Shown in pieces: positions 31,101 to 37,767 of a stretch of DNA of 38,456 bases. This stretch comes from Polyangia bacterium. GTDB taxonomy: Bacteria; Myxococcota_A; Polyangia; Polyangiales; Polyangiaceae. Location: the NCBI GenBank assembly GCA_030426145.1, contig JAUHZF010000040.1, positions 1 to 38,456 of the forward strand. The letters run 5' to 3'. Within the stretch, counting starts at the first letter, position 1, and each line of letters opens with the position of its first letter. The notes under the pieces are model-generated. The model ran no database searches. It was not told the origin of the DNA and saw nothing but the letters and a program-made list of their open reading frames with translations. The translations under genes and the position numbers were made by a program.

Positions 31101-33728
31101 TTGCTCACCCTCGACCCACCTGCCAATGGCGTGGCGTGCACCTTCGCCGTCGACTGTCCTTCGGGCTTTTGCGCCGACGGGGTTTGCTGCGACACCCTGT
31201 GCGACGGCAACTGTGAGGGCTGCACGGCAGCCCTCAAGGGCAGCGGCGTCGACGGCGCTTGTGGTGCCGTCCCCCCAGAACGCTTTCCGGACGACCTCTG
31301 CTTTCTCACCGCCGGTGCTCCGTGCGAGGACGTCGCGGCCTGCGATAGCGGCTTCTGCGTCGACGGGGTCTGCTGCAACGAAGCTTGCCTCGGTCAATGC
31401 GAGGCCTGCGACGTCACTGGCAGCGTCGGGCTATGCGTCCCGACCACGGGCCCCCCACATGGTGAGCGACCCCTGTGCGAAGTAGCGCCCCCCGCCGACG
31501 CCTGTGCAGCGTTGGTCTGCGATGGGGTCGACCGCGACACCTGCGCCGGCACCATCGGCCCCTGTGGCGTCTACGCATGCACCTACGACGGTTGCCTCTC
31601 GAGCTGCCAAGACAATGGCGACTGCGCCATCGGCCACCGTTGCGACCTCGACACCAACACCTGCGTGGCCGGGATCTGTGAAGGGTCCATCGTCACCCTG
31701 GCCAATGGCACCACCCAGGACTGTGCGCCTTTCGTGTGTCAGGAGGACGGGACCTGCAAGGAGACCTGCGCCGACGTGGGCGATTGCGTGGAGCCCTTCG
31801 CCTGCAACTTCGAGGGGCGATGCGTCACCCGCCCCCCCAACGACCAGCTGAGCGACGACTGCGGCTGTCGCGTCGTGGGCTTCCCCCAGTCCCGGGGCCG
31901 AGGCTGGTACCTCGCCTTCCTCGGGCTCGCGTTGTGGTTCCGGCGACGGCGTCGCGGACCTGCAGCGGTGGTCCTCATCGCGCTGTTGCTGCTCTCGAGC
32001 CAGGCCCTCGCCCAGCCCGAGGGTCCGCCGGACGGCGCCCCCCACGACCCCCCGAAGGAGACCCCGCCGCCGAAAGAGGTCAGCCCTGATGCAGCCCCAC
32101 CGCAGGCGAGCGAAGAAGACCGCAAGCTGGAGGCGAAGCAACGCTTCCGCAAGGGCATCGAGCTCATCAAGGAGAAGGCCTGGGCCGAAGCCCTCGCAGA
32201 GTTCCTCGCGTCACGAAAGCTCTACCCCACACGGGTCGCGACCTTCAACGCAGCCGTCGTCTATCGCGAGCTCGCACGCTACGCCGAGTCGCTCGAGACC
32301 TACGAAGCGCTCATGCGCGACTACCCGGACATGGCCGAGGCGGACATGGCCGAGGTGCGCAAGGCGGTGACCGAGCTCCGCGGCCGCGTGGGAAGCATCG
32401 AGATCGACCAGGCCGAGCCGGGGGCTCAGATCGTCATCGACGGCACCATGCGTGGCACCTACCCCCCGCCGGGCTACCTCAGGGTATCGGCGGGCAGTCA
32501 CATCGTGCGCCTGGTGAAGGACGGGTTCGAGCCGTTCGAAACGCGCGTCGACTTGGCCGGCGGCGACCAGGCTCGGGTGAAGGCGGTGATGACCGCCCTG
32601 TCGGAGTCGGGCCAGCTCAAGGTGGTGGAGACGTCCGGAAAGACGGTCGAGGTGCTCGTCGACGACGTGGTGGTGGGCACGACGCCGTGGGACGGGCGGC
32701 TGAGCGTGGGCAAACACTCGGTGGTGCTGAAGGGCGAGGGCAAGCTCGGCACCGCGCCGGTGCAAGCTCCGGTGAGCTCGCAGCAGACCACGACCCTCAA
32801 GCTCACCGTGGTCCCGCTCACCGCGAGCTTGCGCATCCAGCCCACGCCGGCGACGGCGTCGGTCTTCGTGGATGCCGTCGAGGTGGGCCGCGGCACCTGG
32901 GAGGGGCGCCTGGCCGCGGGAGAGCATTCGATCGAGGTGCGAAGCGACGGCTTCTACCCCAAGACGCAGAAGCTCACCCTCGCCGACGGTCAAGAGCAGG
33001 TGCTGGAGGCCACCCTCGAGCGCGCCGATGACGTGACCATCCCCGGGCGCTTCGCCATCGATGCGTCGGTGATCGGACTTCTCACCCCCACCGTTGGCGG
33101 CGATGTGGCCGGCAGCTGCGGGGACGCGTGCGGCGCCGGTCTCGGCCTCGGGGCCATGGGTCGCCTGCACGTGGGCTACGAGTTCCCGATCGGCTTCGGC
33201 CTCGGTGCAACGGGGGGCTACGTCACCGCGAGCCAGTCCTTCGACGGTCGCACCACCACCGTGCAACCCGTGGGCTTCGACCTCCGCACCGGCACGGCCT
33301 CCGATGCCCTGCGGCTACGTGGCCCTTTCGTGGGGGCCTTCGTGTCGTGGCTGTTCGACGGCGAATACCCGATCCTGCTGCGGCTCAGCGGTGGCCCGCT
33401 CTTCGCTCAGGTGCGGGACCAGCGCACGGGCACCTTCACCCTCGCCGACGGCTCGGAGTACGCCGCCGGGCCCATCGTGCAAGAGCCGACGACCACCTAC
33501 GTCGCCCTCTTCCCCGAGGTGCGCGGGGGCCTGCGTCTCAACGAGTACGTGGTGCTCACGGCGGGCCTCGAGGTACCGATGTGGATCGCGGTGGAACTCC
33601 CGCGCTGGGACTCGACCCGCGAGGTCGACGCCGAGGTGGACGGGATCGGCGCCTGGGAGACCGAATCCTTCACGAGCCGGCTCGTGGCCTTTGCCGCGAT
33701 GAGCTTGGGGGCGCGCGTCGAGTTCTGA
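28158..33728 (+). CDS. Kelch/Cys-rich MYXO-CTERM lipoprotein fused in frame to a TPR-PEGA outer-membrane protein
   Basis: The GTG-started 1856-aa frame has a lipobox (LALAASC27), then ~12 Kelch-type repeats (res ~228-875; recurring DGRVLVVGG and LFDPxTxTF). An IPT/TIG-like domain (~887-990) and a Cys-rich region (~990-1233, GFCADGVCCDTLCDGNCEGC) follow. DDCGCRVVG, a hydrophobic helix and RRRRR (1262-1266) form a MYXO-CTERM segment that normally ends a protein. Instead the frame continues GPAAVVLIALLLLSSQALA|Q, a signal peptide with an ALA cleavage site at 1285. It then encodes a Pro-rich stretch, a TPR-like pair, three PEGA-like modules (~1413-1480, 1485-1550, 1555-1623) and a beta-rich porin-like domain (~1632-1856) ending in Phe. 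No stop or frameshift lies between; internal TTG (31932) and GTG (31968) codons could start the second part. Confidence 0.75.
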   Translation: MLFRPSRLRRALVVLSCLLGLALAASCRVEPDGGEASQEVPALAARFRGGLPFEAEGDGFVARVEPGPSALAHPYRLHLPSQADHPVRLVIDGAPVAIHRPGAHPSPAMTTPEGVRYHDVWPGVDSLWLRFSSLVEELLVLRRAATIEYALALPPEVTLEAGEGPTARLMRNGRVLMHIVATEAWDARGDAVPVRLEVEGTRLRLSVDAEHYPVVVDPAWVSASTPAQLRTRHTANLVGDGSAVLIGGTNGATALAGIERFDPLRGTSSIVAALATARQNHTATVLGDGRVLVVGGDDGDGNLDTTELFDPDTNTVAAGPALAAPRSRHAAIRLHDGRVLVVGGGMDTGELFDPATDTWSAPIAAGVTFNNTAAARLQSGLVLTIGSTSLGEVAVLFDPATDTFSTTAAPDNGVPLAEHNLVPLLDGRALTAGSGACSSVGNGDNCLRAAQLFDPSGPSWASAGDTAADRNGAGATQLPSGNALFVAARDSIPTSDTFNGEIFRVGPDSFSLLPGTLASQHEYATTLVLPTGNVLVVGGPQAAAEILVGEDRLVPISLLQQRRADHTSVLMEDGRVLLAGGITNNGSALTGTVEVFDQGSSSLTSSLSTPRAGASSILLEDGRVLIAGGYVDPLETATATAELFDPTTDTFSPAGNDMADARHHAGIERLVDGRVLIVGGEQGNMGLTSATLFDPATNTFSPTVNGLSEAVREPAVLLVDDGTVLVVGESNAYRFDPITNAFSSLGPLGASYITPHLQRLASGRVLLTGGVTLQAELYDPATQTFSFTGAESVVRTRHAQVPLPGGNAMMVGGSTVGTLPQIHNLFSTYVPGLAPAGGFVDESFFAGFRQGATLLPSGGVLVTGGLPCEFLQVCDANDTALVLPPPPNAPAITQSPSNATPGRTIELTGTGFDGPQLSSTSGATSSGRPVATWQPLGREHVLFGHVDRFDATTVGLTLPATVYLGAGWLRVIVNGRPSPAVLLTLDPPANGVACTFAVDCPSGFCADGVCCDTLCDGNCEGCTAALKGSGVDGACGAVPPERFPDDLCFLTAGAPCEDVAACDSGFCVDGVCCNEACLGQCEACDVTGSVGLCVPTTGPPHGERPLCEVAPPADACAALVCDGVDRDTCAGTIGPCGVYACTYDGCLSSCQDNGDCAIGHRCDLDTNTCVAGICEGSIVTLANGTTQDCAPFVCQEDGTCKETCADVGDCVEPFACNFEGRCVTRPPNDQLSDDCGCRVVGFPQSRGRGWYLAFLGLALWFRRRRRGPAAVVLIALLLLSSQALAQPEGPPDGAPHDPPKETPPPKEVSPDAAPPQASEEDRKLEAKQRFRKGIELIKEKAWAEALAEFLASRKLYPTRVATFNAAVVYRELARYAESLETYEALMRDYPDMAEADMAEVRKAVTELRGRVGSIEIDQAEPGAQIVIDGTMRGTYPPPGYLRVSAGSHIVRLVKDGFEPFETRVDLAGGDQARVKAVMTALSESGQLKVVETSGKTVEVLVDDVVVGTTPWDGRLSVGKHSVVLKGEGKLGTAPVQAPVSSQQTTTLKLTVVPLTASLRIQPTPATASVFVDAVEVGRGTWEGRLAAGEHSIEVRSDGFYPKTQKLTLADGQEQVLEATLERADDVTIPGRFAIDASVIGLLTPTVGGDVAGSCGDACGAGLGLGAMGRLHVGYEFPIGFGLGATGGYVTASQSFDGRTTTVQPVGFDLRTGTASDALRLRGPFVGAFVSWLFDGEYPILLRLSGGPLFAQVRDQRTGTFTLADGSEYAAGPIVQEPTTTYVALFPEVRGGLRLNEYVVLTAGLEVPMWIAVELPRWDSTREVDAEVDGIGAWETESFTSRLVAFAAMSLGARVEF

Positions 33729-33729
33729 C

Positions 33730-33747
33730 CTACGTCGATCGACGTAG
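33730..33747. repeat. Perfect 18-bp palindrome after the fusion gene
   Basis: CTACGTCGATCGACGTAG is a perfect palindrome that begins 2 bases after the TGA stop. It can form a cruciform or, in RNA, part of a hairpin. It may belong to a termination or regulatory element. Confidence 0.5.
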
Positions 33748-33748
33748 A

Positions 33749-33774
33749 CCAAACGCCCGACCTACGGCGTTTGG
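33749..33774. repeat. Hairpin next to the palindrome
   Basis: CCAAACGCC and GGCGTTTGG pair perfectly over 9 bp around an 8-base loop (CGACCTAC). It follows the preceding palindrome by 1 base and shares the word CCTACG with it. No T-run follows, so a Rho-independent terminator is not supported. Confidence 0.5.
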
Positions 33775-33801
33775 CGAATGGGAGGAGGGGCCCGGGCTGG
33801 C

Positions 33802-33807
33802 TAGCTT
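33802..33807 (+). promoter_or_regulatory. -10-like hexamer TAGCTT, leaderless-type
   Basis: TAGCTT ends 8 bases before the ATG at 33816 and is identical to the hexamer of the ferritin-like gene. A -35 box is not clear. It would drive the three-gene operon 33816-37680. Confidence 0.4.
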
Positions 33808-33815
33808 CGGCCCTC

Positions 33816-35105
33816 ATGAAGCGCACCGCCCTCACCTCCCTCCTGCTCCTCGGCGCGTTCGGCTGCAAGGCACAGTCGGCGCACAGCTCCCACGACGGCG
33901 CCTCCGACACCGAGCTGACGGCGCGCGAGAAGGTCGCCCGCATGATGGCGCGGGAGCAGGGCCCCTACGGAAAACACGAGCTGTCCCTCTTCGATGGGCG
34001 CATCGAGGGCCGGGCCGAGTCGACCACCAAGCCGCGCATCGAGTGCGAGAACGAGGACGACCAGCAGACTTGCACCGTGACCCTGGACATGGGGACGAGC
34101 GAGACGGGCAAACCCTCCGCCATCGTCTGCGTGGTCTCGACCGGACTGCAGCCCTTTGGCCAACAGATCCACCACGTCGCCCGCGAGCCCAAGGCCCTAG
34201 CGCAGCCCACCTTCGACGCCCGCGAGGAGTCACACGGCCTCTCCGGTCACTTCGCCGTCGACGCCTTGGTCGAAGAGGAGGGTCAGCCCACGTTGATGTC
34301 GCTGAAGCTGTCGACCCTGTACAGCCACGCCCAAACCTTCACCTGTCTCGACCTGCAGCCCGGAGGAAAAGAGACCTTCAAGCGGGTGGTGGGCGACCTC
34401 TTCGCCAGCCTCGCGTTCGAGGACCCTGCGGGCTACACCCAGAAGCACAGCCTCGGCTACGTGAAGCGACAAGGCAACGAGGCCAAGGGCTTTCGATTCG
34501 TCCAAGTGGGGCAAGTGGACGACGAGACCGTCCAGACGTCGCTCTACTTCACCCTCGAGCAATCGAAGGAGCAGTGGCAGACCCTCGACCGCGACGTCTT
34601 CACCCTACGCGACCGCGGTGGCGACCTCTCGAAGTACCAGGCGCGTCACTGGATGCACAGCCTCGGGCCCATGGTGATCACGGCCAAGCCGTCCGAAGGT
34701 GGCAAGCTCCGCATCAAGGTCGAGAACGGCAACAAGAGCAACGCGCTCGAGATGACACCTCGGGCCGACATCTCCACCGAGGAGCGCATGGCGCCCGAGC
34801 TCATGGCCCTCGCACGGCGGCGCGGAAAGACCACCCGCTACGGGATCCCGGGGCTCGACGAAGATGGTGATCCCACGCTCTTCTACTCGGTGCTCGAGCA
34901 TCACGAGCCAGGCATCGTGCACGAGCGCGTCGTCTCGCACGCCGACTTCAACAAGAAGACCGACGAAGCACCGAGCGAGCTGCACGTCGACGCCCACGGG
35001 GTGGTGACCCGACAGGTCGACGCCGACCACATCATCGAGCTCGTGCACCGCGAGGGTCAGCCCTCGGGGCTGCGAACCTCCCGTACCAAGGTGAGCCGAC
35101 GATGA
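33816..35105 (+). CDS. Lipoprotein, hypothetical, first gene of HtrA-like/DUF2167 operon
   Basis: The 429-aa product begins MKRTALTSLLLLGAFGC, a lipobox with Cys at ~17. The upstream in-frame ATG (33771) adds a non-signal stretch and lies before a probable promoter, so 33816 is preferred. The mature part is mixed alpha/beta without repeats (ESTTKPRIECENEDDQQTC, FRFVQVGQVDDETVQTSLY, GLRTSRTKVSRR). It has only a few cysteines (RIEC, QQTC, IVCVV, FTCLD), possibly one or two disulfides. No family is recognised. The next gene starts in ATGA overlap with its stop, so coupled translation suggests a shared envelope role with the protease. Confidence 0.65.
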   Translation: MKRTALTSLLLLGAFGCKAQSAHSSHDGASDTELTAREKVARMMAREQGPYGKHELSLFDGRIEGRAESTTKPRIECENEDDQQTCTVTLDMGTSETGKPSAIVCVVSTGLQPFGQQIHHVAREPKALAQPTFDAREESHGLSGHFAVDALVEEEGQPTLMSLKLSTLYSHAQTFTCLDLQPGGKETFKRVVGDLFASLAFEDPAGYTQKHSLGYVKRQGNEAKGFRFVQVGQVDDETVQTSLYFTLEQSKEQWQTLDRDVFTLRDRGGDLSKYQARHWMHSLGPMVITAKPSEGGKLRIKVENGNKSNALEMTPRADISTEERMAPELMALARRRGKTTRYGIPGLDEDGDPTLFYSVLEHHEPGIVHERVVSHADFNKKTDEAPSELHVDAHGVVTRQVDADHIIELVHREGQPSGLRTSRTKVSRR

Positions 35106-36790
35106 AGCGCGCGTTGTTCTTGGTCGTCCTCGGGGCGCTCGGGTGTGGTGCACCGCCACCACCGACGACGCCCTTCTCCCGAGCGCCCACCTGCTCGGCG
35201 CTCGGGGGCCTGCTCGACCTGCAGCACGCGATGCGGGGTGCGACCTCATCCACCGATGCGACGGGGCTCCGCTTGCTCGCGCGCATCGACGAGGAGCTCG
35301 GCTACCTCGCCAACGCAGAGGATGCACCGGTCGACCTCGGCACGTTGCGAAGGCAGCTCCGCGAGCGCCGGGAGGAGGTCGTGACCGCACTGTCGAGCGC
35401 GGCGGAGACCCGCGCCGCGCTGGAGAAGGCCGAGGGAGACAATGTGGTCGAACGCGCGGGCGCCGCCTTGCGCCACCTCGATCGCGACGACGCCGGCTCG
35501 CTGCAACGCACCGGCGCCCACCTTCGCGCCATGTCGCTCGACGGCACCGAGGCTTTGGTCGCGGCGCTCGACGCGCACGCCACCTCGTTGCGAAAGCTGA
35601 ACGAGCTCGCCACGCCCTTCGTCGACGCCACCGTGGCCCCCGACCCAGTACGCCTGACGGTGGAGAAAGAGGTCGACGCGCTGCGGCTTCGTTGTTTGAC
35701 CGCCATCGACACCTCGCACCGCATCGAGGCACGCGGAGGCGCACCGCGCACGGCCACGGTGGTGGTGGCCCCCGCTCTGCCCGACGAAGCCGAACGCCTC
35801 CTCGGTCAACCCCGGAGCTTCGGCAGCGGCTTCGTGGTGCAGTGGCGCGACCACGCCGGCCAGCAGCGACTCCGCATCATCACCAATCACCACGTGATGG
35901 GTGGCGCCGGCGAAGCCGAGGTGCGTCTGAGCCACCACCTCGACGACGAAGACGCCGAGCCCGCCCGGGCCCGCCTCCTCCGGAGCGACCCAGTGGATGA
36001 CATCGCCATTCTCGAGGTGACCGAAGGCGGCGAGCAGGTGGCTGGAGCGGGGCTGACCCTGCGCCCGGACGCCCCCTCCGAACGTGAGGTGGTGGTCGCG
36101 GCGGGCTTTCCCGGCGTGGGGCGCGACCCTTCGTACCAGGTCAGCGAAGGCGTGGTGTCCAATGCCCGCTTCGGAGCCCCCAAGAACGACCGCGATGGCG
36201 TGAGCGCCTACATCCAGCACACCGCCGCCATCGACCCCGGCAACAGTGGTGGGCCGTTGCTCGACAAGTCGGGCGCGGTGGTGGGGGTGAACACCCTCAA
36301 GCTGCGCGGTCGCGAGAACGTGGGCCTCGCCATCCCGACGCCCCGCATCTCGCTGGCCCTCCTACGCGCCGACGAACCACCGCGCTTCGACCCGCATCAC
36401 GCCGAGGCGAGCTGCCAGCTCGCCGTGGCCGCGCTCGGCGACCCCGCTCCGCGCTACGCCGAGCTCGAGCGATTCGGGCTCGCGCTCTACGAAGGCCGCC
36501 AAGCCGCGGCCGGAAGCGCCGAAGCCACCGCCCACCGCGATCGCCTCGGTGGCCGGCCGACGGGTGCCCTGTCGGTCCTTCGAGCCTACGCCTACGCCGC
36601 ACTCCGCGCCGAGCTCGACGACGTCGGCGGCGCCGTGCCCTTCACGCCCTGTCGGAACCTGAAACCCGAAGCCCAAGGCTTCACCGCCGAGCTCGTCGTG
36701 CGGCGCGGCCCGCCCTGGCGCCTCGTCCTCGCTCCTTCGCGAGGACAGCTCCGCCTCGTCCACATCGAACGCCCCGGAGACCAACCGTGA
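35102..36790 (+). CDS. HtrA-like trypsin-fold serine protease lipoprotein without PDZ domain
   Basis: The 562-aa product has a lipobox (LVVLGALGC, Cys15), placing it in an envelope membrane. Residues ~35-210 are predicted helical and coiled (LRRQLRERREEVVTALSSA). The protease domain spans ~235-425 with His264 (TNHHV), Asp300 (DDIAIL) and Ser382 (GNSGGPL), as in DegP/HtrA. The C-terminal ~130 residues (HHAEASCQLAVAALGDP, GPPWRLVLAPSRGQLR) are not a PDZ domain and have no obvious name. All three catalytic residues look intact. Overlap with both neighbours (ATGA upstream, GTGA downstream) indicates an operon. Substrate unknown; quality control of lipoproteins is an inference. Confidence 0.8.
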   Translation: MKRALFLVVLGALGCGAPPPPTTPFSRAPTCSALGGLLDLQHAMRGATSSTDATGLRLLARIDEELGYLANAEDAPVDLGTLRRQLRERREEVVTALSSAAETRAALEKAEGDNVVERAGAALRHLDRDDAGSLQRTGAHLRAMSLDGTEALVAALDAHATSLRKLNELATPFVDATVAPDPVRLTVEKEVDALRLRCLTAIDTSHRIEARGGAPRTATVVVAPALPDEAERLLGQPRSFGSGFVVQWRDHAGQQRLRIITNHHVMGGAGEAEVRLSHHLDDEDAEPARARLLRSDPVDDIAILEVTEGGEQVAGAGLTLRPDAPSEREVVVAAGFPGVGRDPSYQVSEGVVSNARFGAPKNDRDGVSAYIQHTAAIDPGNSGGPLLDKSGAVVGVNTLKLRGRENVGLAIPTPRISLALLRADEPPRFDPHHAEASCQLAVAALGDPAPRYAELERFGLALYEGRQAAAGSAEATAHRDRLGGRPTGALSVLRAYAYAALRAELDDVGGAVPFTPCRNLKPEAQGFTAELVVRRGPPWRLVLAPSRGQLRLVHIERPGDQP

Positions 36791-37680
36791 AACGCCTCCT
36801 GCTCCTCCTCGCCCTCCTCTGCCTCAGCTTCCCCGTCCACGCCCAGGACGAAGAAGATCCTGCGCTCGCGACCATCATCGAGAAGCGAACCAAGCTCGAA
36901 GATTCGCTCCACTACCAGACCGAGAGGGTCGTGCTCCGCGACGGGCTCGCCACCATCGAGCTCGGGGAGCGACTCCGGTACCTGTCGCCGGCCGACACCG
37001 ACAAGGTGGTGCAGGAGTGGGGCAATCCCCCCATGCCCAACAGCCTCGGCATGCTGGTGCCCGCGGGGATGAGCGTCTTCCACGAAGACAGCTGGGCGGT
37101 GCTCATCACCTACCTCGAGGATGGTCACGTCGAGGACGATGACGCCGACGAGCTCGACTACGACGACCTGCTCGAGCAGATGCAAGAGGAGACCAAAACC
37201 GGCAATGCGCACCGGCGCGAGCTGGGTCTCACGGAGCTGTCGCTCATCGGCTGGGCCGAGCCACCCCACTACGACGGCGAGCACCACCACCTCTACTGGG
37301 CGCGCGAGCTACGAGACAGCGATGGCGTGAGCACCCTCAATTACGACATCCGGCTCCTGGGGCGGAAGGGCGTGCTCTCGCTCAACGCGCTCACCTCGAT
37401 GCACCGGCTCGAGGCCGTGCGCGGCGACATGCAGCACGTGCTGACGGCCGTGCAGTTCGAGCCGGGCAACCGCTACGACGACTTCGACCCCGACGTGGAC
37501 GAGGTCGCCGCCTACGGCCTCGGCGCCCTCATCGTGGGCAAACTCGCCTCCAAGGCGGGGCTCTTCGCGGGCTTGTTCGCGGTTCTGGTCAAAGCCAAGA
37601 AGCTGGTCGTGCTCGGCGCGGTGGGTGTCGTCGCCGCCCTCAAGCGCGTCTTCGGGGCGAAAGGCGACCCCGAAGCCTGA
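36787..37680 (+). CDS. DUF2167 domain membrane protein
   Basis: The 297-aa product has a Sec signal peptide (MKRLLLLLALLCLSFPVHAQ). The DUF2167 signature blocks occur in order: RYLSPADTDKVVQEWGNPP, LGMLVPAGMSVFHEDSWAVLI, GHVEDDDADELDYDDLLEQM, GLTELSLIGWAEPPHYD, HLYWARELRD, LNYDIRLLGRKGVLSLN, and YDDFDPDVDEVAAYG. C-terminal helices (GLGALIVGKLASKAGLFAGLF, LVVLGAVGVVAAL) anchor it and end in a basic tail. Family function is not established, though DUF2167 genes are found next to stress or protease genes. The GTG overlaps the protease stop (GTGA), so it is coupled to it. Confidence 0.9.
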   Translation: MKRLLLLLALLCLSFPVHAQDEEDPALATIIEKRTKLEDSLHYQTERVVLRDGLATIELGERLRYLSPADTDKVVQEWGNPPMPNSLGMLVPAGMSVFHEDSWAVLITYLEDGHVEDDDADELDYDDLLEQMQEETKTGNAHRRELGLTELSLIGWAEPPHYDGEHHHLYWARELRDSDGVSTLNYDIRLLGRKGVLSLNALTSMHRLEAVRGDMQHVLTAVQFEPGNRYDDFDPDVDEVAAYGLGALIVGKLASKAGLFAGLFAVLVKAKKLVVLGAVGVVAALKRVFGAKGDPEA

Positions 37681-37714
37681 GCTGCCTTCGTCGGCCGCGT
37701 CACCGCCTCACGGG

Positions 37715-37732
37715 CATGTGTACTGTCATGTG
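37715..37732. promoter_or_regulatory. Direct repeat CATGTG, 12-bp period
   Basis: CATGTG occurs at 37715-37720 and 37727-37732. The second copy abuts and partly includes the extended -10 TG of the kinase promoter. It is a plausible one-turn operator for a dimer or response regulator. Confidence 0.35.
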
Positions 37733-37741
37733 GTATACAAT
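37731..37741 (+). promoter_or_regulatory. Extended -10 promoter of the kinase gene
   Basis: TGGTATACAAT carries an extended -10 TGn followed by TATACA (37734-37739), or TACAAT in a shifted register. Transcription would start near 37746, leaving a ~22-base leader to the ATG at 37768. No TTGACA-like -35 is obvious. Confidence 0.45.
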
Positions 37742-37767
37742 CCGCGAGGCGCGGGCGCGAGTCGACG

